DNA from: Erodium maritimum
Lineage: Eukaryota; Streptophyta; Magnoliopsida; Geraniales; Geraniaceae
Assembly (NCBI GenBank): GCA_963921825.1
Contig: OY997594.1
Coordinates: 10,297,001-10,361,000, forward strand
Direction: 5' to 3'
Length of the DNA stretch: 64,000 nucleotides
The notes under the pieces were generated by a model. That model had not been told where the DNA came from. It searched no databases and worked only from the letters and a program-made list of their open reading frames with translations. Below are positions 1 to 12,336 of the stretch, in pieces. The position numbers were made by a program, and so were the translations under genes. How positions within the stretch are numbered: position 1 is the stretch's first letter; every line of letters begins with the position of its first letter.

Positions 1-1606
1 TTATCAACACAGAACCTTCACAATCTTGGACTCGAACGACACCAGATGTCCAATCCAGACCCTTGTGTCTCTTAACCTCTCAGGCTCCACCTTCAGCATC
101 CCAGCTGTTTATCAAACTTTTTCTATTGTCAACTGTGCTGAGAGGGTTTCATGGACCGGAACTGATGGAGGCATAGGACCTATCAGCTGCATGAGCAGTC
201 AAAACAATTTCGTCTACATAGTGAACGCCTATGGTTCATACAACAAGCTGCCTCAGATTTGCTCTTCCTCTGCATATTCACAAGTCAAAATTCCAACTAA
301 TCAGGGTCTCAAAAAAAGTATTGATGGGCTCTTGAGGACCAAAGAGATCATGATCGGGTGGGAATATTCTAACGGATGCCGTTCTTGTGAGACTTTGGGG
401 GCATATTGTGTTGGATTCAATAGTACCACAAATTCTCCTCGGTGTCGCAAACTTGGCAAGTCTGAAGGTGAGTTATCAATCCTAAAGTCTTGTTCTGCAA
501 CTTCATTGATTTGTATACTAAGTCCTTTTGAGAATTGATATGCAGGTTCTTCTCATGACAGTCTCACCATAGGCTTAAGTGTTGTTGGCACCATTGTTCT
601 GATCGTGGTGGTTCTCTATTTCTCCTACAGAATCCGAAAATCAAACAGAGAAAAAGAAATTGAACGAAAGCTAGACAAGTTCCTCTTAGCCTACAAGAAC
701 CAAAGTCCCGTTAGATACACCTACAGAGATGTCAAGAAAATGACTAACAAGTTCGATCACAAACTCGGGCAAGGAGGACATGGAAGTGTGTACCGCGGAG
801 AACTCTTGAGCGGAGTGCCCGTGGCAGTCAAAGTGCTGAAGAACTCCAAAGACGGGAACGAGTTCATGAATGAGATCTCAACTCTAAGTAGGATACACCA
901 TTTCAATGTTGTCCGGCTTCTAGGGTACTGCTCGGAGGGGGCACGAAGAGCTCTGGTGTATGAGTACATGCCTAATGAATCGCTTCAGAAAGTGATGTCC
1001 AGAGAAGGTAAAGAGCTGAGTTGGGAGAAGATGGAGCAGATAGCAATTGGGATTGCACATGGGGTTGAGTACTTGCACCAAGGTTGCAACCAGATGGTGC
1101 TCCATTTGGACATCAAGCCCCACAATATCTTGCTTGACCATAATTTGCAGCCCAAGATATCTGATTTTGGTATGGCCATGTTGTGTTCTAAGGAGCATGG
1201 CTTTGTGTCCAAGACAGGGGCTAGAGGAACGGAAGGATACATGGCACCAGAGGTCTTGTCGAGGTCTTTCGGGGAGGTTTCTGCCAAGTCTGATGTGTAC
1301 AGCTTCGGGATGTTGCTGCTAGAGATGGCAGGATCTTACAGGAAGAGGGAGATGGATGGTGAAGGAAGCCAAATTGGTTTTTCCGAGTGGATATATGAGA
1401 GAGTGAGTAGAGGGGAAGAGCTTGGGTTAGAGGGAGAGGAGACCGCCAAGAAGCTTGCCATTGTTGGACTTTGGTGCATACAATGGGATCCAACGCAGAG
1501 GCCTTCCATGAGTATGGTCATTCAAATGCTTGAAGGTGACTGCAAGTTCTTAGATATACCTCCCAAACCATTTGTTTCTTCTCATATTGAAATTGGTGTG
1601 AGTTGA
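1..1606 (+). CDS. LRK10-like (rust-resistance-kinase type) receptor kinase, 3' part
   Basis: The gene enters from the left edge, so its signal peptide and first extracellular part are missing. Exon parts are 2-467 and 546-1606; the intron 468-545 has GTGAGT and GCAG borders and restores the frame. The extracellular part ends with a cysteine pattern (GCRSCETLGAYC) typical of the WAK-associated C-terminal domain. A hydrophobic helix (TIGLSVVGTIVLIVVVLYF) follows, then a kinase domain with the glycine loop GQGGHGSVY, VAVKVL lysine, catalytic HLDIKPHNILLD, DFG and GTEGYMAPE. The Arg of the usual HRD motif is Leu, so this is a non-RD kinase, as is common in LRK10-like proteins (often HFD). Family members sit in the plasma membrane and several act in pathogen or abscisic-acid responses; the ligand is unknown. 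The kinase reads intact to the TGA at 1604-1606. Confidence 0.9.
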
Positions 1607-1914
1607 ACATCAAATGCAAGCATTGCAACTGCTAATCAATGTAAATAACTTATCTGATATCCCAAATTTGAATTTCAAAGTTTTGATCTTTGATTTCTGA
1701 AACCCTTTCACATTTATAAATTGGGTAATTTCAGTTTTAGGCCAATCTTCAAGATTGACTGGTACAGGAGTGGGCAATAATTTTAAGTTAGGAAGGTAAT
1801 TTCAGTTTCAGTTTTAGCATTTAGTCCAAAACAGACAGCAATGATTGGATCGTCATAGGAGTATTATTGAACTGACTATAACCAATTTCATATAAGGACT
1901 ACTGAGCAAGTAAT
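1607..1914. other. Intergenic, 3' flank of the kinase gene
   Basis: AT-rich sequence with no open frame of note. It must contain the kinase 3' UTR, but no clear polyadenylation signal stands out. Confidence 0.5.
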
Positions 1915-1924
1915 TGTTGCTAAC

Positions 1925-2559
1925 CTTGCCGGAAAGTTCATCGGAGTTGGAGGTTAGACGGTGGAGAAGTCGCGGGATGTTCTTCGGGATACTCCTTCGA
2001 ACTCGGATCCTCAATTTTCCATCAATCCCGTAGAATCGGATCTTGTGCAATCGTATCCCGTAGAATCAGATCGCGTGGATCACGGCGCGTTAATTCCTGT
2101 TTCAGTTGGCATCTTATGCCAGCATTGTGGAGAAGATATAGACTTAAGTTTGACTCATAATTTTGGGCCTCGCAAAACTAGTTTGGATGGGCCTCCTAGT
2201 GGCCAGCCCAATTTGGTTATGTCTACGTGTGGGCCTGCGACTGGTCAGCACATAAGGGTTGGGTCTATTCTAGGACTCGTGAGAGAGTTGTAATCCTGTG
2301 GACATTGTGAAGCAGATTTTACAATAAACTCAAGTTGTTCAGCTGACTCATGTAGCTAAGGCTTTTGATGATCCGACCTTGACTTCGGAAGGTGAACAGT
2401 GGGTTACTGATAGGTAATTTTGTGTTACCTTCTGGGTTTTTTTCGGGTTTTGTTCTCGCAGCTCCTTTTAAGAGTTCCTTTGTAATGATTGTTTTTTGTT
2501 AAACCCTGCTTGGATCTAATTTTTTCTAATAAATTTTTCAAACTTATGCAAAAAAAAAA
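1925..2559 (+). mobile_element. Retroposed insert with poly-A tail and 10-bp target-site duplication
   Basis: The sequence TGTTGCTAAC occurs at 1915-1924 and again at 2560-2569, directly after an A-tract ending at 2559. This is the signature of LINE-type reverse transcription. The insert carries an open frame at 1961-2293 of about 110 codons that I do not recognise, followed by a T-rich 3' region. It may be a truncated or internally deleted LINE, or a processed transcript moved by one. No reverse transcriptase is present, so it is non-autonomous. Confidence 0.75.
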
Positions 2560-2569
2560 TGTTGCTAAC

Positions 2570-2988
2570 TAATCAAAACATTGATATCTTTTGTATTTAA
2601 AAAATGATGGTAAATTATTGTTTTAAAATATTGAAAATAAAAAATAATTATAACTGCACAACAAACTTTCTCTACAATGGTAAATGGTAATGAGAATATG
2701 TTTTGTTTTGTTACTTATCAAATAAAAGGACACAAAATTTTAATATGCAGATATTTTGAAGTGAAAGCCCAGCCCAGGCCATATTTTGTGGAGAAAAATA
2801 GATGACAGATTATGTAAAAGGCCCAACATAGCTAATTGATTGAATTTGTAATGTTGGATTCCAACCCAAACGAGGACAATATAAAAATCTTCCTGAAAAA
2901 TATTGTGGTCAAATAAAATAAAAAAAGTATGAAAGAGGTTGTTAGCATACGTCACTATAAAGAAGAAAACATAAACTGATAAGGAATC
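2570..2988. other. AT-rich spacer
   Basis: Low-complexity AT-rich DNA between two insertions. I see no gene. Confidence 0.5.
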
Positions 2989-2991
2989 TTA

Positions 2992-5275
2992 GAGTATGTA
3001 CATCAAGGGGGCTGAAACCCTGAGGCTTGAGGCTGAACCCTCTACTGACTTGGCAGAGTTCTGCCCCTGCCCCCCTAAAACAGAGTGTGTTTCGCATCAG
3101 AGGAGCAAGTATGGGAGCAGGGTTTTCAGAAATGCTGATTGTGAAATTAATTAAGGTTTTAACTGAATATGTTAACGTTATTTTTAAATCAACAACTACC
3201 GACTAAAATTCATATATAGAAATAAAAGTTCATTAATAAAATACAAAATTTAAAAAGTACATAACTAAAAAAAATTTACATAATTAGACATGCCATTAAT
3301 GTGGTCGATTTGTTTCTGAAGTTTTCGAATTTGAGTCATCCATACCTGCATCATTTCCAAATGATGCTCCTTCTGTTCCAGGGTAAAATTGGACGTGTCC
3401 GTAGCCTTCATATCTTTAACTTCCTGTCAAGAGTCACGGTAAGCTTCGCCTTCTCTCACCTCCCCTGATCCATTTGGACGAGATACGATGCTCTGTCCGC
3501 CATACCCTTCCCCTTCCTCTGCGCGGCCTTATTGTCAATTAGGCGCTCTCGTAGAGGCGGCATGCCAATTGGGGAACTTGGACCCCCGGTTGGGGAACTT
3601 GGACCTCCGTATGGGGAACTTGGACAGATTGGGGAACTTGACCCTCCAGCTGGTTGCTCGTCACCACTTACATGTGTGACATTATCATCGTCGGTGGGGA
3701 GTGAAGTAGGCAGGGTTGTGCTACTATAATTGTCGGACTCGTCCAATTGTCGTCGAATTACCACGGCGTAGCCTTCATCTGCCCAGAACTTGTCTTCATT
3801 TTCTAACGGCAGTATCCAATGGTGGAGATTGAAAATATTCGGCTCGTGTTTGAGAGGCATGGTGTGGATTCGATAGAGTTCCATCACCCGCTCCCTAATC
3901 CTTTCTTCGTTCCAGCCGCTATGACCTTCTTGGGCCTTCTCCTTCCTCATCAGTGTGATATACCGTCTGACTCTTGCCGCAATTTTGTTGAAATGGCTCT
4001 TGACGGCTTACACCGTCCACTGATTGTTTGGGTAATTCCCAGCTTTGCAAAATCGCCTTTTCACCGTGCTCCAGAATGTGTTCCCATCTTGAGAGGTTCC
4101 GGTGATGGGGTCGTGTGTTGTGCATAGCCAGGCGTTGATCAGGAGCATATCCACTTCAGGGGGGCATTTGGTTCGCCTTTCTGCTGTCTCCCGGGTCCCC
4201 GATCCCACGAATGATGAAGTTGACGACAGGCTGGTTCCGGTGGCGGCCGGCATCGAGAATTTTTGTTGGCCGAAATAGTTGCCCCCCATGTTGTAAGGGT
4301 CGAACATTGGGCGGTTAAATACCCCAGTCGTGTTTGGCGGTTGTCCAATTGGATTGGGCGGTTGTCCCATTAGATTGGCTGGTTGTCCCGTTGGATAGGC
4401 TGGTTGTCCTATTCCACCTACGTTGACATTTAAATTTTAATTACAATGAAAAATGGATAATTTAAACTTTGATCATACATAATTAAAATTAAACATATAA
4501 TTTAACTACAGTTGTACATACATAAAATTTAAATTAATGAAATGTTTAATATTTTAATTAATGAAATGAATAAAATTATAATTCATAAAATTACCTTAGC
4601 CCTAAAATGAGGCCATGTATTGGTTGAATGCCTCAGGGTTCCAACCACCGGTTAGGGTGAAACCGGTTTGCAACATCTGTAGGTAGGTCGACCCGGGTTG
4701 ATTGGTGGTCGCACCTTGTTGATTGGTGTTCGCACAATGTTAATTGGTGTGAAAACCTTGTTGATTGGTGTTGCCTCCTCCCCCGTATTGAAAACTTGGG
4801 GTTCCGGCGGTTGAGTAAAATCGTCGTCAGACATTGTCGATCGGATTTTACAAAGACGATATGAATTTGAGAGTGTGAGGTTTGAGAGAATGTAGAAGAT
4901 TGTTGTGTGGATTTGATGAAATGGGGTGAGTGATATTTATAGTGGGTGAAGAAGTGTTTTTTTAGTGTATTTTGTATTCAATTTAAAAAAAAATCAAATA
5001 GAGTCGTTGTCGATCGTTGCTCTCAGCAATGGTAATTTTTTTTCATCCAGGCCACGTGTCACCGACCTATTGGCCAGAGGAGAGGCAGAGGGGCTCGGGG
5101 CTGAAAAAGGCCTCACGCCTCGGCCCCCCGAACCCGGACCCAACCCACACCAGCCTCAGCCCCTCACACCTCGTGTGCCTCACACCCCACACCGACCGAA
5201 CCCCGAACCCGACCCCTCTCTCACTTTAGCTACCGCCCCAGCCTCGCTCTCACGCCCCTTTTGATATAGTTACTC
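2992..5275 (-). mobile_element. PIF/Harbinger element carrying only ORF1, with TIRs and TTA target duplication
   Basis: The left end reads GAGTATGTACATCAAGGGGG. The reverse complement of the right end reads GAGTAACTATATCAAAAGGG. Similarity continues inward, with GAGGCTTGAGGC against GAGGCTGGGGC. Both ends are flanked by TTA (2989-2991 and 5276-5278), the usual Harbinger target duplication. The only coding content is a Myb/SANT-like ORF1 on the minus strand; no DDE transposase was found in the 2.28 kb. The element would depend on a transposase supplied elsewhere. Divergence between the ends and the damaged ORF1 suggest it is not recent. Confidence 0.8.
3456..4834 (-). pseudogene. Harbinger ORF1 (Myb/SANT-like, NAM-associated) protein, broken
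   Basis: The frame opens with ATG at 4834-4832 (MSDDDFTQPPEPQVF) and contains short repeats of the type TPINKV. The next block (4370-4008) has the conserved helix region DMLLINAWLCTTHDPITG followed by TFWSTVKRRFCK, which matches the trihelix/SANT-like ORF1 protein of plant PIF/Harbinger elements. The C-terminal block (3950-3456) holds SGWNEERIRERVMELY and a Pro/Ser-rich tail. An A/T-rich intron probably lies near 4435-4600. At least two lesions are seen: a reading-frame shift near 4685 (the frame giving YLQMLQTGFTL is out of phase) and a TAA where the block QWTV meets AVKSHFNKIA. ORF1 proteins bind DNA and partner the transposase. Confidence 0.75.
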
Positions 5276-5278
5276 TTA

Positions 5279-6455
5279 GCTTAGTTATTCTACCATGTAC
5301 TCTATGTGTTGTTTCACCATCTCCTTCCTCCTTCTCATATCATGTCTGTACTGGTCTCTCTCATACGACGACTTTTATCTCTTCAATAATGTGCATGACA
5401 AGGTCCCCGTCATCCTCAGTCGATCAAGTGTTGCTGATCTTGCCTTTTGTCCATCATACGACGTCGCCCGCCCTCGCCCTATGCACAAGACCTTCTTGAC
5501 GTGTTCTGGAAATTCATCTCTGATGGTCCCCTTGTCGTCTCGGGAGATCTCATCTCTATTGATGAAGGTTCCCCGTTGCACTAGAGGTGAACGAACCTAG
5601 GTCGGGTCGCCAGAAGAGGTCAGGCTCGTGATCCCTCGACAATAAAGAGTCACCGTCGCGAAAACACCGTGGAGTGGAGATGTGGTGGTGATGGGTCTCC
5701 CAGCGATTAGGCCACGGTCTCTTGTCCCTCCCAAACCGGCTAGACAGTAGGATCTCGCCATTTGGTTGTTTGGTCTCTTATCCCTTCCGGTATGGCGAGG
5801 TTGTCGTCCTAGAACTCTCGCTCCATTGAGGTATCGAGGGTGGGGTTCATCTCTGTTGACGCTCCTGGACCGAAGGTCAATCAATGATCGAGTTCGAAGC
5901 CATGACTGGTCGCGCCTCCACTGTTAGAAGACAGATGGGCTGCATGAGGACTTTTTGGGCCTCAAGGAGCCACCATCCGATGCGCCTACTCCACGGGGTC
6001 CGGTTCCATGGCTGAGGTCCGTCGTTCTGCCTAATCCGAGAGATTCAGTTGGTACGTCCAACCCAACCCGGGGGGGACAGAGAAGGATTCAGTGACGTCC
6101 ACCGTTCTGCCTAACGCGAGAATAGAGGGTGACGTCCTTCTGGAGGATATATAGGGTTTCTCCCGAGGGCCTAGAGTTGATGTCCATTCCCATCTGTAGG
6201 AAGAGAAAGAGGGATGGGTTGAAAGGAATTCAGTCGAGGCTGGGAAGCATCCCCACCGGGATCCATGAGGGTCTTTAGCGATGGGCTGCATTGGAGGACT
6301 GGAAGTCGTCTATACTAGGGACCCTCCACCATATTATGTGATCCTTCCCTAAACCACGCGCGTCTCCTAAACGCCTAGAGATGTCGGTTGGCGGATCCAC
6401 AAGTTTTCAGATTATGATGGGTGGGCTAAAGTTGAGGCGGAAATAGTTTTTTGGT
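5279..6455. other. Unassigned repeat-like sequence
   Basis: Only short overlapping frames on both strands. The GC-balanced composition resembles degraded retroelement coding DNA, but I cannot assign a family. Confidence 0.4.
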
Positions 6456-6990
6456 TAAGTTTTTTTTAGATAACCCCGAAAATTTTATTAGAAAAGATCA
6501 GATCCAAGAACGATCAGACCAAAAGGCGACCATTACGGAGGAGCTCTCAAAAGGAGTTGCGGGAAACAAGACCCGAGAAATACAACCAAACAAAAGAAAC
6601 CCAAAAACGAATACTCAACCTGCATCAGTGGACCACTCTTCACCTTCCGATGTCAAGTTCGGATCATCGAAAGCCTTTGGATGAGCAGGCTTAATTAGCT
6701 GAGCGGATCGAGCTTGTAAAATCTACTTCCCAACTTCCACATGATTTACAATTCTCTCCCCACTTAAAGAACAGACTGATTTTATTTCAATAGTAAAAAA
6801 AGTCCCCTAGGAACTTGGTGGTCGACTCTGACGATTCGAAGCTCCAGAGGTTTAGATTTCGAAGGTTTAAGGAGAACCTCCTTCCACGGACTAATATATT
6901 TATCCCTAATAGATGACTAGCCCGCTGAAATAAGTTGGACCCTATCACCCTGAACAATATCTGAAATAGGTACCGTTATAGCCAAAGTTT
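6456..6990 (-). mobile_element. Probable LINE 3' end, inverted
   Basis: A T-run at 6460-6468 followed by a sequence that on the minus strand reads as a 3' untranslated end with AATAAAATTTTC and poly-A. The body would extend rightward. No conserved protein domain or target duplication was found. Confidence 0.35.
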
Positions 6991-6999
6991 AGTCAAATT

Positions 7000-8126
7000 T
7001 AGTTAGTATTCTTGAGTCTTATTGTTTGAGTCCTAGTTCCATGTTTCTTGTTTTTGATTGGTCTAGTAGTTTAAGTGTTAAGTCAAAGTGTTTGGTCATC
7101 CACATGTTGTCATTGCCCGACATGGTAAAAGGAACTCTCGGTGCTCCGACGCGAATCAGAACTCCCATGTTCAGGTAGTTGTGAAACAGAGCCTCATCAC
7201 CGTGACAGGGACGAAGGTTACGCATGATGGTTCAGACCCAATTACATTACAAATGGTATTTCGCAACCTTAACTTGCAACTCCGACCGGAAAACAACCAG
7301 GGACAAGTAGATATAGGGTCCGAAACTCACGCCAGCATCGCTGCTCAGATGGAAAACCTATAGCCAAATCTGGTGGTTAATGAGAGAGATCTGCACGATT
7401 TCATTCCCTTTCCTGTAGTTAATATCGAATCATATTTCGTGATTTCTCTAGCTCGACTAAGGGATTGGGTGTAAATTTGATTCCGATGCCAAAAACAGCG
7501 ACTCAATTGGCTCCGAACAAGGTGCACATGCCAAAAGGTCCAATCTACGTGGGAGTTGGCCTGACTCAAGCGCATGCCCAGTTAGAGTCCTTAGCGGCTG
7601 GGCTTGTGGTGAATGGACTTAGTCCAGATGCGGTGCTTGCGGATGAGCCTGATCAAGCGGAGGTTGAGCCCAAAAATACTCTTAGTATGATATATCCCTA
7701 TTTGGTTGAAACGGGAGGACGGGTTGGTGATTGTAGAGACAGCCCATAGAAGGACGTCCTTCTTAAACCCCCAAAACCTGTAGTGACGAAAATCATAAGG
7801 ATCAGGGGGAAATCAGGGTTGTACCTACACTATTCAAATCTGAACTACAACTCAGAGCGAACAAGAATAGATAGCAGTGCAGCATAGAAAAGATATTTGG
7901 AGACAGTTTGTTACCACAATAAAATTGGCGACTGAGTGAACTATCTCTTGAATCTTTTCCAAATGTGTTTGTTAGGGTTTCTGTTTTGAGTTTGGTGTGT
8001 TGTGTTGCTTTTCGTAGGAAGAGCGCTTTAGTTCTGGGACGACCTACCTTCGGGTGGTCCGTCCCCATCTTTGTAATTTTTCTCATATTTTAAAGATAAA
8101 TAAATTCATTCCTTATAAAAAATATC
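7000..8126 (+). mobile_element. LINE relic with 3' UTR
   Basis: The right end (7990-8126) has the look of a plant L1 3' UTR: a T-rich stretch, ATTTTAAAGATAAATAAATT, then a short A-tract. An open frame at 7465-7749 could be an ORF1 fragment but shows no zinc knuckle. Borders are uncertain because no target duplication could be matched. Confidence 0.45.
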
Positions 8127-10120
8127 TAGGAATGTATTACTCTCCCCTTATTTCTTTACATGTTTGATGGTTTCAAATTAATAAAAATCGTTCCCTGCTA
8201 AATAAAATCAGACGCCACAGCACATAATTACAAAACATCATGGTCTGGTCCAAAACTAGGCTATATTTTCACGAATAAACGAACCAAAAGACTCCAACAA
8301 GGTCCGGAAAGAGCAAAAGTGAATCAAACCATGACAAAGTAGAAACTGGCTTCAAGCTTGCTAAACTACACTCTTGGACTATTATTAAAATGATCAGTAA
8401 GCAATAGACAGACTAAACTTAATCGATAAATAAATAAGGAACTGATATAAGATAAGAACACAATCACAAGTTGGACTGAAGTCATTTCATTTCATTATAA
8501 TATTTTATAACAGAAACCAAATTACATAATATGGGTGTAAGTGATGCATGCCCAGCAGCTGTAAACATCACACTTGTTTCTCCTAAACACAATAGGTACG
8601 TGCTAGTCAGCTACCTCGTATGCGTCTCTTACATCCCATGTTCTTCATAACACACAATCAACATTAAAAAAAAACAACCACAACTATCAACTGAAGAAAC
8701 AAACGACAGGTTAAGGAGTAAATCAAACAAGAGATCAAAGTAAGATGAAGGAGTTAACGTAAAATCGGACCGCTACCCTCAATTCCCCGCAATGCAATAA
8801 GTTTAATTGCACTGCTTCTTTTGCTATTAGCTTTTGACCATATTTACAAGACAACCCTGCGCCGTCGCCTCCAGCACCGGTGCTGGCTACTCTCTCCTCC
8901 TCCTCCGTCTAAGCCACCCCCCATTTGATCAACTCACCAGTAGCTATGGCTAATGAGCTGAGCCAAGTACATGGAAGAAAGGCTGTGTGTTTGTGTGGAT
9001 ACAGAGCTGAGAGATGGGACTTGATGGGTCGTATATAAAGGTAAGATTGTAGAACCATTTCTTCTTCTTTTTTCCTTAATGGGTTTCTTATTTGCTCTTT
9101 AATTTAATAATCAAAGGGGGAAAAAGAAGAGTGGGAAGTGTTGAAATTCTCGGTCCAAGCTTTGGCTAGCTAGCTAGCTCGGTAAGGGCATGTTTGTGGG
9201 GAATGGTAAAAACTCCACTAACTCGAACCCCAATGCCCTTGGAATTACCATTTTATTCTGCAAAGAAAAAAATAAAGTGGGCACTAATATGGGTCTAAAT
9301 TACTATATATGTATCACTTTTATTATCGATTATTTTGTTATAAGATGAAATTGATGTATGAGAAAGTGAAATAAAACAGTAAGGGTCCATATATGTGTTC
9401 TGTTTGTGCAGAGTACTGTAGCGATGATTGATGGGTGCATACATATACGCTTTAGGTTGAGGGAGTGAAGACAAAAGTGATACATTGATGAGCAACTTTA
9501 TAGTTTTATTATTATGGAGAAGCGAGCATGCGTGTGGTAGTAAGGTCATTGTTTTGATCCTCGCGCTCTTGATCGTCTCGGAAGGGTCTTGTGATTTGTT
9601 GTTGCATATGCTACCACACGATATCACCGAGTCTCTCCTCCATCTCCGCTCACTTGATTGTGCAATCAAACCATTCTACATGGAAATTGGATATTGTAGT
9701 TTTGAGAACTGTATTTCATGTCTTCAACTTTTGTGGCTGAAAAATAAGTATTTTATGATCAAGCTGTTGCTCTAATTAGTGCACTCATAGTGGGAGCGAT
9801 TGTGATTCGGGGTCGAGTCGACGTCGATACACAGTGGGAGTCGATTCTGACGCATCGAACAGAATTGACATATGTGACGAAAAAACATGGTTAAAGGGAG
9901 GAGAGAAAAGAAATATGGTCTATTCTCGAATCTACAGGATCGACAATTTCCTCAACCCAAGAGAAAAGTATATGGGAGAGTGCAAATGAATTTGAATAAA
10001 ATATAAAATAAAAATTATTAATCTATATATGTCTTGTAAAATTAGATATCACAATCCATAAAATAAATATTACCTGCAAATTCAATGATATTGTAAGTGA
10101 TGTATAAAGTTTAATATTAA
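8127..10120. other. Intergenic; possible small transcription unit near 8.97 kb
   Basis: Mostly AT-rich and without a long frame. A TATATAAAG box lies at 9032-9040. On the minus strand a short frame starts at ATG 8973 (MYLAQLISHSYW) and runs into a perfect donor GTGAGT. This could be the first exon of a short gene or a non-coding RNA, but nothing downstream confirms it. Frames at 9295-9775 are not recognised. Confidence 0.3.
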
Positions 10121-10137
10121 AAAAGAACACATGAGTT

Positions 10138-11093
10138 TTGACTTTACCTATTGCTGGTTAAGAAATGTTAGTTGGTTATTCATTCCACATCGGATTTTAG
10201 TTGAAACTTTATTTTTCGTCGTTATCTTCTAGATAGAGAGCTTTTTGTTTGGGAGGGTCTCCGCTCTTTTTTCTTGGGCGTTCGTCTTGACTTTTTTCGC
10301 CCAAACAGGTTGAATTGGTCTTCTGATTCTCATGGTTTCTCGACTTCGACAGCTTTTGATGTCTTTTCTAACGTCGACGGTTTGAACTCTGTTGACTAGG
10401 CTTCTATAGTTTGGAAGAGTGGTGCTCCTCCTAAGTTCTAATCCTTTGTTTGGTTCGTCGCTCTCGAGGTCATCCCTACTAGATCATTCTTGGTAGCGAG
10501 AGGTATCCCGATCCCGGGGGGCCTATGGTTGTGTCCTATCTGTGGCAGACACATTGAGCAATCCTCTCACCTCCTTTTTACTTGTTCTTGGGCTTGGCAG
10601 GTCTAGTCTTTAGTTCTCTAGTGGTGTGGAAAGCTCTCCCTTCATCTCTTGCGTTCATCTCTTCGTGTTATATTTGTGGGGTGTGTCGGCTGCACAAATC
10701 TTGGTCACGTCTCAATATTTTAGGTTTATGGTTCATTTAGAAAACTCGGAACGTAGGGATCTTCTAGGGAGCCCGGTCCTAGATCCTTCTATCATTCTGC
10801 GGAGAATTCAGTTTGGGTCGCTTACGTTGATCCAAGCGGAAAGAAAAGTGTCGTCATCTAGTTGAATGGTGTCACTGGCCGAGGCACTTTTTCAGCATGA
10901 TTGAGCTCTTCCTTCCTGTCTTCTCTCAATTCAGAATGTTTCTCCCTTTTTTAGTGATGCGATTGTCTCTTTGTTTTTTCGGCTTTTTTGGGGTCTTTTA
11001 GACATTTACATCTTGGTGGTGTTTTTCACGTACTGTGGTTTTTTTCTAGAAACCCACGTCACTATTTTAATGCATTTATTTATTTTTCTGATA
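10138..11093 (+). mobile_element. 5'-truncated L1-type LINE (ORF2 C-terminus)
   Basis: Sequence near 10410-10610 encodes the zinc-binding domain found after plant LINE reverse transcriptase: VWKSGAPPKF, SFVWFVALEVIPT, then CPICGRHIEQSSHLLFTC. It is interrupted by stop codons, for example after GAPPKF. The insert ends in a short A-tract. CACATGAGTT is found at 10128-10137 and 11102-11111 within a longer imperfect duplication of about 17 bp (AAAAGAACACATGAGTT at the left), which fixes the borders. Confidence 0.8.
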
Positions 11094-11111
11094 AAAAATA
11101 GCACATGAGTT

Positions 11112-12004
11112 ACATCATTAAAATTTGATAGAATTTAGCCAATCATAGTAAACTAATGATTTTCTAACCTTCAATAACATTCCAATTGTGTGCAAATGAA
11201 GATAACCTAATTATGCATAATTTGGAAGGGAACAAAAACAAGTATGATGCAAGCTTCATATTAAACAATCAGGATGATTTGGGTGTTCTCATATAGGGTT
11301 CCTTTCTCTTTACTCACTAGACAAAGCAACAATCATTAAGAAGCTTTATTAGTATCATATAGCAATTGATAGTTTTCTAAGTGAGAAAAGGGAGCGAATC
11401 AGATCGGATCCATGAAAACTTTGTCAAAGCAAGGTTTGGTGGCAAGACATGCAAAGAATTTGCAGTGGTCGTTGTCTTGATAGAGACCCTTGTCGTTTGG
11501 ACATAACATAGAAAACAATCTCTCTTCTTCTTTTTTATGTTCCATCATTTTGTCAAGAAATTAACTGAACTTTACATATACCTATGGCGTTATCTCATGA
11601 ATAAGTTATATCAAAATCCGAGTATGAGGAAAGCAAAGATATAAAGCATATGCATAAGTCAGCCTTTGGATTCTCTTTTTGGCATACTTTTGTTTTGTAT
11701 AATTGGTTAAAACAGAATTAATTGATATTTTTTTTGTCTTCTCTTTTCAGTTTTTATAATGTGTTCACCATATCAATTTCAACGCCACATGAATCGGTGG
11801 TGTAATCTAATCATTTCAATTCCATCATAAATAGTTTAGATGGTCTATGAACTGTTTAGCTTTTTCACCCAGCTATTGCTTATGATCACCCCAAAAACAT
11901 TGTGTCATACAAATACAAACAAGAATTGATTGAGTGGTTAGGTAAATATTCTATTTAAAAATGGATAAAAGGAACTGTGATCACATAAAAGACATACCAC
12001 AAAT
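11112..12004. other. Intergenic, AT-rich
   Basis: No open frame or repeat of note between the LINE and the Mutator-like element. Confidence 0.5.
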
Positions 12005-12013
12005 TTTTAAGTA

Positions 12014-12336
12014 GGGTTATTATCATCCGAGTATCCTAAAAATACTTGATTTTCATCCGAGTACCCTGAAAATTCTTTGCGACATTTTAGTACCCAAAAC
12101 ATACTTTGTCTTTCATATGAGTACCCAAACGCTTACGGCGTCAAATTTTGGACGGAAACAGGCCACATGTGCCCCTCATGTGCCAGTTGATGAGTTGAAA
12201 GGTCCATTATACCCTCCTCCCTAATTTATGTTATTTCCTCTCTCAGACACGACCCTCACTTCACTCTCTCACTCTGTCAGACACACGAAGACGAAGACGA
12301 AGACGAAGGAGGAACAGGTTGCAGAGGGAGACGACG
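12014..12336. repeat. Left terminal inverted repeat of the MULE
   Basis: Pairs with 17539-17872. It contains two copies of TCATCCGAGTAYCCT and a third variant TCATATGAGTACCC near the tip, likely transposase-binding repeats. Further in lies CT-rich sequence that may serve as the 5' UTR of the transposase gene. Confidence 0.9.
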
